NCBI GenBank assembly: GCA_017854255.1
Contig: JAFMIA010000016.1
Coordinates: 1-49,981 of the forward strand
Length of the DNA: 49,981 bases
Origin: Pseudomonadales bacterium
GTDB taxonomy: Bacteria > Pseudomonadota > Gammaproteobacteria > Pseudomonadales > Azotimanducaceae
Direction of reading: 5' to 3'
The translations under genes and the position numbers were made by a program. The notes beneath the pieces are model-generated. The model saw only the letters and a program-made list of their open reading frames with translations, did no database searches and was not told where the DNA came from. Shown piece by piece: positions 44,346-49,981 of the stretch. Each line of letters begins with the position of its first letter. The first letter of the stretch is position 1.

Positions 44346-45581
44346 ATGACGCAAGGTATGCCGGAGCACGGCACAGCATTTTCAGTTTTGAAGACAGAAA
44401 TGATCGAGCGCGGCCGCGGGGACGTGCAATGGCGAGCGGGTAAAACCGCGGTCTACGTGTTTAACGCGGGTGAGGATGTGACCGAGGTCCAAAAACAAGG
44501 CTATCTGTTATATCTCTCCGAAAATGGCTTGGGGCCGGCTGCCTTTCCATCGCTTAAAAAAATGGAAGCCGAAGTGGTGGGAATGGGACTGTCACTGCTG
44601 CATGCGCCGGAAGGGGCCGTTGGGCATATGACCTCCGGCGGCACCGACTCGATTACGATGGCCGTGAAAGCGGCTCGGGACTATGCCCGGGCACAGGGCC
44701 AGCCCGAACCGTTTAACCTAGTCCTGCCGTACTCGGCGCATCCCGCCTTCGACAAGGCGGCGGCGCTGATGTCGATCGAAATCCGGCGGGTTGCGACGCG
44801 ACCCGATTACTTGGCGGATGTGCGCGCTATGGCGGATCAAATCGATGACAGCACCTTGATGATGGTTGGATCTGCGCCCAGCTTTCCCTATGGCTTGATT
44901 GACCCGATCGCGGATCTTGGTGATCTGGCGACAGCGCGTAATGTTTGGCTGCATGTCGACGCGTGTGTTGGCGGATACATTGCCCCGTTTGTTGAAATGA
45001 ATGGTGTTGACCTGCCGCCTTGGGATTTTCGGGTGCCGGGGGTTTGTTCCTTGTCTGCGGATCTGCACAAGTACGGTTATTGTGCAAAGGGCGCCAGCAC
45101 CATTTTTTATCGTTCTGAAGTGCTTCGGGATCACATGATCTTTGATCAAAAAGACTGGCCGGCCGGCCGTATGGTGACGCCGACACTTGCCGGGACTCGT
45201 CCGGGTGGCGCGATTTCATCGGCTTGGGCTGTGATGCATTACCTTGGCATCGAGGGCTATCGACAAAAACAGCAATCGGTTACGCGAGCGCGCGCAAGAA
45301 TTGAAGAGGGCGTCGCTGAACTGGGGTTTGAGGTCTTGGGCGCACCAAAGCTCGGCATTATGGCGTTCAGTCATCCTGAACTGGATATCTTTGCGCTGTA
45401 TAAACGCCTGTTTGAGCGCGGTTGGGTGACCAGCTTGTGCACCCAGCCGAAAGCGCTGCACTTAATGCTGTCACCCTTTCATGAAACGGTGGTTGCACAG
45501 TACCTGACCGACCTCACCTGGGCCGTAGCGCAGGTTCGGGCAGGCGTAACCGATGCCGTGACTGAGGTGCGCTACAGTTAG
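44346..45581 (+). CDS. PLP-dependent decarboxylase/lyase, sphingosine-1-phosphate-lyase-like
   Basis: A 411-residue group II PLP enzyme. The Schiff-base Lys is Lys242 in SADLHKYGYCAKG; the cofactor pyridine contact is Asp205 in WLHVDAC, and TSGGTDSITMAVKAAR binds phosphate. It is most like bacterial sphingosine-1-phosphate lyase-like proteins, which also include amino-acid decarboxylase relatives, so the substrate is open. Divergent from the MFS gene. Confidence 0.85.
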   Translation: MTQGMPEHGTAFSVLKTEMIERGRGDVQWRAGKTAVYVFNAGEDVTEVQKQGYLLYLSENGLGPAAFPSLKKMEAEVVGMGLSLLHAPEGAVGHMTSGGTDSITMAVKAARDYARAQGQPEPFNLVLPYSAHPAFDKAAALMSIEIRRVATRPDYLADVRAMADQIDDSTLMMVGSAPSFPYGLIDPIADLGDLATARNVWLHVDACVGGYIAPFVEMNGVDLPPWDFRVPGVCSLSADLHKYGYCAKGASTIFYRSEVLRDHMIFDQKDWPAGRMVTPTLAGTRPGGAISSAWAVMHYLGIEGYRQKQQSVTRARARIEEGVAELGFEVLGAPKLGIMAFSHPELDIFALYKRLFERGWVTSLCTQPKALHLMLSPFHETVVAQYLTDLTWAVAQVRAGVTDAVTEVRYS

Positions 45582-45587
45582 TGGTAA

Positions 45588-46454
45588 TCAGACCCAATCC
45601 GGGCCCGGAGTGGTTCGATAGCCGAAATCAGAACCTTTAAGCGCTTGATTCGAACCATAGCGCGATACCCCGCCATCCACCATGAGGGTCTCGCCGGTAA
45701 TGAACCGGCCTGCAGGTGAAACCAAGAAGACGACGCCATTGGCGACATCTTCCGGCGTTCCCGGTTGCGGAATGGGGGTCTCGCCAATGTCAGATAGGAC
45801 ATCGTCATCGTAAGTCGCTTCCATGCCTGGGGTGATGATGGCGCCAGGGCCCAGACAATTAATCCGAACCTTGGGTCCCCACTCGTAAGATAGACTGCGG
45901 GTTAATTCGGCAACGCCGGCGCGGGCAGCGCCTGAATGGGCAATGCCCGGATTACCGCGGCCAATGGTCATGATGATGTTACAGATGACCCCGCCATGGC
46001 CTTTCAGCATCTGCTGGCCTAATGCTTGCGTCACATTCCACGTCCCGTTGAGGTTTAAATCGATAATGCTTCGCCAGCCATTGGCGCTATAGTTTTCTGC
46101 CGCTTGTGGAAATTGGCCCCCCGCGTTATTGACGAGGATGTCTACCTGCCCGCCGTTTTCGGTAACAAATCCGGCTAGGGCTTGCACGCTGTCAAGGCTG
46201 CGGATATCAACCTGGGTGACTAAAACGTTGCGGCCGGTTTCTGTTTCTATCTCTTTTGCCGTGGCCTGCAAGGCGGGCAGTTGCCTTGCTGCGAGGATTA
46301 GATCAGCACCTGCCTGCGCGAGTGCAAAGGCAATGGCGCGGCCGATGCCTGTGCCGCCGCCGGTGACGAGGGCGCGTTTGCCTTGAAGCAAATCAGGGGT
46401 AAAGCAATGGGTCGGTCCAGTCATTAGGATGTCCATAAAATGAAAGTCGATCAT
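45588..46454 (-). CDS. SDR family oxidoreductase lacking the canonical YxxxK motif (dienoyl-CoA-reductase-like)
   Basis: A 288-residue short-chain dehydrogenase/reductase. The cofactor loop TGGGTGIG (31-38), NNAGG and DLNLNGTWN are intact. At the active site, the usual Ser-Tyr-x3-Lys is replaced: the segment reads GIAHSGAARAGVAELTRSL, with His173 and Arg178 in the region of Tyr and Lys. This pattern resembles peroxisomal 2,4-dienoyl-CoA reductase, which lacks the catalytic Tyr, though there the Lys is kept. The start at 46454 has TTAGG about 6 nt upstream; Met7 is an alternative. It is convergent with the PLP gene. Confidence 0.85.
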   Translation of the reverse strand: MIDFHFMDILMTGPTHCFTPDLLQGKRALVTGGGTGIGRAIAFALAQAGADLILAARQLPALQATAKEIETETGRNVLVTQVDIRSLDSVQALAGFVTENGGQVDILVNNAGGQFPQAAENYSANGWRSIIDLNLNGTWNVTQALGQQMLKGHGGVICNIIMTIGRGNPGIAHSGAARAGVAELTRSLSYEWGPKVRINCLGPGAIITPGMEATYDDDVLSDIGETPIPQPGTPEDVANGVVFLVSPAGRFITGETLMVDGGVSRYGSNQALKGSDFGYRTTPGPDWV

Positions 46455-46575
46455 TGTAACCTAAGACCCCCGCGGTGACGGCTCAGCAATCGTTGACCCG
46501 AGCACGATATCAGTGCTTGATGGTTAACATGTCTCATCGCGTTTCATTGCGTTCACTCAGACAGGAGGTCTATTC

Positions 46576-47934
46576 ATGCGTTTTGTTCGATCGCTCGGCT
46601 GCGGGTTCGTTGTGCTGTTGGCCCTGTGGCCGCTTGCTAGTTTGAAGCTTCATGCGGTCGAGTTGGGTCCGATTGCGCAGCCGTTGCTTTCTGCTGCGGC
46701 GCGGCAGCGTCTCACGGCGCTGGCGACACGCTATGTGGCGGAGGGTCGGGTTCCGGGTCTGCATCTGATGGTGCGTCGTGGCGGACAGTTGGTGTTCGAG
46801 GCAGTGGTTGGCCAGCGCGCCCTTGCTGATAATCGCCCGCTTTCAAAAGATGATTTATATCGAATGTATTCGATGACGAAACCGGTTACTGCGGTGGCCA
46901 TCATGCAACTCTATGAGCAAGGTCATTTTAGGTTGTCGGACCCCGTAACGCGCTGGTTGCCCGAACTGGAAGGGTTGCGGGTCCGCAATCTTGACGGCTC
47001 ACTGTCGCGCGTTGATACGCCAATCACCATGCGCCACGTGCTGACACATACCGCGGGCTTCTCTTACGGATTCGATTTAAGTGATCCCTTGGATGCGGCC
47101 TATCGCGCCGCAAATCTTTGGGGCGCCGCGGATCTAGACGATTGGGTTCGACGGGTTGCGACGCTGCCGCTGAAGTTCCAACCCGGCGCTCAGTGGCACT
47201 ACTCGATCGCCTCGGACTTGACCGGTCTGCTCGTTCAAAGAATGTCGGGGCAATCGCTCGCGGTTTATCTCCAGCAAGCAATCTTTGAACCGCTGAAAAT
47301 GACGGACACCTTTTTCGAAGTCCCAACGCCGCAGCGCGCTCGATTGCTTGAAAATCATGTTTGGAACAAAACGACCGACGCCGTTGAACGGGTTCGCGGC
47401 ACTGTGCCGAGCCTGGGATTAAATGCCGAAACGGATGCGATGAGTAACTTTGATCAGGTCTCGCTTTTTTCCGGCGGCGCCGGGCTGGTTTCAACGGCGC
47501 AAGACTACATGCGTTTTGCCGACATGCTCCGCCTTGGGGGGGCTTTGGAGGGTGCAAGGATCCTGCAAACCGAAACCCTTAAGCTGATGACGCGGAATCA
47601 CCTACCCGAGATCATTCAAAGTGGTGGGCGTGCCAATGATGCGTTGGTTTGGGCCAACAACAGTTTTGGCTATGGACTGGGCTTTAGCGTGGTGATTGAT
47701 GACGCGTCTTGGCAACCGGAATCGAATATCGGTAGCTATTTTTGGGGCGGCGCCGCCGGCACGATTTTTTGGGTCGACCCAGAAGCGGATCTGGTGGCCC
47801 TGGCCTTGATTCAGTTAATGGACTCGCCTTGGCCGCTTCGGAAAGACTTGAGCCTCGCGATTTATGGCCCGACACCAAAAACGCGGTCTAGCGACTCGGC
47901 TGCGGCCGAATTAACCAGTATAAAAGGGGAATAG
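46576..47934 (+). CDS. Serine hydrolase, class C beta-lactamase family, exported
   Basis: A 452-residue protein. An N-terminal signal peptide (FVVLLALWPLASLKLHA) precedes a penicillin-binding-protein-like domain with SxxK as Ser99-Met-Thr-Lys102 and the second motif Tyr209-Ser (WHYSIASD). The family includes esterases, D-aminopeptidases and beta-lactamases; the WHYS motif is common in EstB-like esterases. Its 3' end overlaps the convergent RND gene by 47 bp. Confidence 0.88.
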   Translation: MRFVRSLGCGFVVLLALWPLASLKLHAVELGPIAQPLLSAAARQRLTALATRYVAEGRVPGLHLMVRRGGQLVFEAVVGQRALADNRPLSKDDLYRMYSMTKPVTAVAIMQLYEQGHFRLSDPVTRWLPELEGLRVRNLDGSLSRVDTPITMRHVLTHTAGFSYGFDLSDPLDAAYRAANLWGAADLDDWVRRVATLPLKFQPGAQWHYSIASDLTGLLVQRMSGQSLAVYLQQAIFEPLKMTDTFFEVPTPQRARLLENHVWNKTTDAVERVRGTVPSLGLNAETDAMSNFDQVSLFSGGAGLVSTAQDYMRFADMLRLGGALEGARILQTETLKLMTRNHLPEIIQSGGRANDALVWANNSFGYGLGFSVVIDDASWQPESNIGSYFWGGAAGTIFWVDPEADLVALALIQLMDSPWPLRKDLSLAIYGPTPKTRSSDSAAAELTSIKGE

Positions 47935-49981
47935 CGAACAGGATAAGCAAGGTCGAGAAGGCAAGCCCACCCATGATGCAGACCGCCATCTCTAAAAAGA
48001 AGGCGTCCGATAACAAAGGCGACATGCCGACGATGGTCGTGCCCGCAGCTAAGATTACCGGTCGCAAGCGACTGACGCTGGCAGCAATAATCGCCTCTTG
48101 GGTAAAGCCCAGTTCCGTAACGCGCTGATCGATTTCATCAACGAGCACCACGCAATTTTTGATGAGCATCCCAGACAGGCTGAGAAACCCTAAGAACGAT
48201 GGAAAGGTAAACGATAGATCGGTAATCAGCAGGCTTAGGACTACGCCGCAAACCGTCATGGGCACGGTTAACCAGATGATGATGGGTTGCTTGAGTCGAC
48301 CGAACAATAAAATGGTAACAAAGAACATAATGCCGAAGGTGATGGGAATACGCTGGCCTAAGGTTTCTCGTGCTTCTTGACTGCCTTCGTATTCGCCGCC
48401 CCAAGTGAGGGCATAACCTGCCGGTAGGGTCATGGCCTCTACCAGCGGCTGAACCTTGGCAAACTCCGCCGTAAAATTCGTGCCCAGGGGTGGGTTCGAG
48501 CCGGCCGTGAGGGTTGGCACTCGATCGCGACGATAAAGAATGGTCTCCTCTGTCGTTAGGGTAAAACCATCGAGCACCTGGCGAACCGGCACGAAGGCTC
48601 CCAGACCTTGGCTCCAAATGGTGCGATCGGAGATGCGCTGGAGATCCGTTCGTTCGACCAAGGGTGCCCGGGCAATAACGGGCAGCGTGATGTCTTCATC
48701 TCGAAACCGCGCAATTGGGATGCCGGTGGTGCCGTAACTCAGTGCAAGGGCAAGATCCTGCCGGGTGACCATGGCGCGCGCGGCATTCTGATCATTGAAT
48801 TCGGGCGCAAGCTTCAGTGCGGGTTGCCGCCAATTAATCTGTAAGTCGCGATGCTCGAACTGGGCAAAGATGGCCAGCGCCTGCTCACCTAATTTGCGCA
48901 AGACCCGGGTATCGGGTCCGGTGAATCGCGCTTCCATTTTGAAAGGCCCGCTGGGGCTAAACTCGCTACGACGAACTTGAACCGACGCGTTCGGGAAGTG
49001 CTCAAAGGCTAAGCGCCGGGCCTCCGTCATGCTGGGCTGCATATCTAAAACCGATGCCACCCGGACCAATAGATGGCTGTAGGCTGGGTTCGGTTGTTCT
49101 GGCTGAATCGTGGCGGCAAATCGGCTGGTGCCGCGGCCGACAAAGGTGGTGATATCCTCGACCGCCGCGATACCACGAAGACGGTTTTCAAATTTCGTAA
49201 TCTCGGCTTCATTGGTTGCAATGCTGGTGCCCTGCGGTAGATAAAAGTCCACAAAAAAGATGGGTGTGTTGTTGGTCGGAAAGAAGCTTTGTTTGACCTG
49301 TCCAAAGCCCCAAATACAGGCCAAGGTAATGCTCAAAATCAGCAGCATGCCAAGCCAGGCCTGCCGTAAACCGAGGCTAATAATCGCCCGGTATGGCGTG
49401 TAGGCCCAGCCTCGATAGATTTCGGCTTCGGCTTGCGCTTTGGTCGGTCTCAGCAGCAGATGCCCGAGCAGCGGCGCCAAGAGGATCGCCAGCACCCAGC
49501 TTAGCAAGAGTGAAATCCCGACAACTTGAAATAACGAGGCGAGGAAATGGCCGGTTTTATCATCCGAAAGCCCAATGGGGGCAAAGGCCAAGATACCAAT
49601 CACCGTCGCGCCGAGCAGGGGAAACTGGGTTCTGGAGACCGATGACTCGGCCGCCTGCCTCGGGCTGAGGCCGCGCTGAACCCCAATCACCATGCCCTCC
49701 ACTACGACGATGGCGTTGTCGACCAGCATGCCCATGGCGATCATCAGCGCGCCGAGGGAAATACGTTGCAGCTCGATATTGTAAATGGCCATCACCATGA
49801 GCGTGCCCATGACCGTCAGCAGTAGGATGGTGCCGACCACGGCGCCCGCGCGCCAGCCCATGAAAACGCAGAGCGCCAAGATGACCGTTGCAATGCTCGC
49901 AAGGAGATTGCGTAAAAACGTACTGATCGAGGCATCAACCACCTTGTGTTGGCGATAAATGGGTTGGAATTCGACGCCGAC
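47888..49981 (-). CDS. RND efflux transporter permease (partial, runs off the window)
   Basis: An inner-membrane proton-driven pump of the AcrB/HAE type. The frame is open from the stop at 47888 to the window end, about 697 residues of roughly 1,030, so the N-terminus lies beyond. Helix 4 has MIAMGMLVDNAIVVVEG, with VDN rather than VDD at the proton-relay site, as in many divergent RND members. A large periplasmic porter region (about residues 230-530 of the visible part) and the C-terminal helices with SLSGMLIKNCVVLVDEI follow. An in-frame GTG at 49942 is not the real start because the upstream frame (PIYRQHKVVDASI) continues the family pattern. Confidence 0.92.
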   Translation of the reverse strand, partial: VGVEFQPIYRQHKVVDASISTFLRNLLASIATVILALCVFMGWRAGAVVGTILLLTVMGTLMVMAIYNIELQRISLGALMIAMGMLVDNAIVVVEGMVIGVQRGLSPRQAAESSVSRTQFPLLGATVIGILAFAPIGLSDDKTGHFLASLFQVVGISLLLSWVLAILLAPLLGHLLLRPTKAQAEAEIYRGWAYTPYRAIISLGLRQAWLGMLLILSITLACIWGFGQVKQSFFPTNNTPIFFVDFYLPQGTSIATNEAEITKFENRLRGIAAVEDITTFVGRGTSRFAATIQPEQPNPAYSHLLVRVASVLDMQPSMTEARRLAFEHFPNASVQVRRSEFSPSGPFKMEARFTGPDTRVLRKLGEQALAIFAQFEHRDLQINWRQPALKLAPEFNDQNAARAMVTRQDLALALSYGTTGIPIARFRDEDITLPVIARAPLVERTDLQRISDRTIWSQGLGAFVPVRQVLDGFTLTTEETILYRRDRVPTLTAGSNPPLGTNFTAEFAKVQPLVEAMTLPAGYALTWGGEYEGSQEARETLGQRIPITFGIMFFVTILLFGRLKQPIIIWLTVPMTVCGVVLSLLITDLSFTFPSFLGFLSLSGMLIKNCVVLVDEIDQRVTELGFTQEAIIAASVSRLRPVILAAGTTIVGMSPLLSDAFFLEMAVCIMGGLAFSTLLILFAIPLLYWLIRPQPSR

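Overview
The window looks like a chromosomal segment of a mid-GC marine-type gammaproteobacterium. The evidence is a gammaproteobacterial core: mfd, an N-terminally extended GAPDH, the six-gene Na+-translocating NADH:quinone reductase operon (nqrABCDEF), tesA/ybbA/ybbP, bolA, ttcA, yheU, tusA and epmC. It also carries accessory lipid, ester and acyl-CoA genes of the kind common in oligotrophic marine lineages. The mfd - gap - nqr order resembles the one I know from Pseudomonas aeruginosa. The genus cannot be fixed from the sequence alone. I see no rRNA, tRNA, CRISPR array, insertion sequence, phage gene or plasmid gene.

Layout. 1-1564 is the N-terminal half of mfd (minus strand, cut by the window edge). 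1871-4141 holds the GAPDH-like gene and a GNAT acetyltransferase. 4573-10550 is the nqr operon, closed by a clear intrinsic terminator. 10619-13935 is a four-gene minus-strand operon: yaaA, an ATP-NAD/AcoX-type kinase, an exported MORN-repeat protein and a Nudix hydrolase. 14642-18777 is a plus-strand run: a FecR-like exported protein, a CHASE2 adenylate/guanylate cyclase, bolA and a YgjP-type metalloprotease. 18806-22669 is tesA divergent from ybbA-ybbP. 22751-24671 is an SGNH hydrolase convergent with a PhyH dioxygenase.

24947-26086 is the most striking locus. A thioredoxin-fold gene is interrupted by one in-frame TGA exactly where the first active-site Cys belongs (Trp-TGA-Gly-Cys). A hairpin fitting the bacterial SECIS model follows directly. 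I read it as a selenoprotein, not a pseudogene.

26184-29807 holds a MaoC/hotdog-like protein, a polysaccharide deacetylase, ttcA, yheU and an ABM-domain protein. 29914-32775 is a compact tusA - gamma-glutamylcyclotransferase - epmC - PaaI thioesterase - ATP-NAD kinase-like run with tandem repeats in the middle. 32920-35300 holds a YceI-like protein, a methyltransferase and a second PhyH protein. 35472-37262 encodes an exported protein of 14 RCC1-type repeats, arranged 7 + linker + 7, each with a C-x8-C pair. 37468-46454 carries enoyl-CoA hydratase, lipoprotein carboxylesterase, a luciferase-like monooxygenase, an acyl-CoA ligase, an MFS transporter, a PLP lyase/decarboxylase and an SDR reductase that lacks the usual catalytic residues. 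46576-49981 has a class C beta-lactamase-like hydrolase convergent with an RND efflux pump cut by the window end.

Functional themes are sodium-coupled respiration, RNA and translation modification (ttcA, tusA, epmC), and peroxide or thiol redox functions (yaaA, the selenoprotein). Many small esterases, thioesterases and CoA enzymes suggest growth on lipids or other esterified organic matter.
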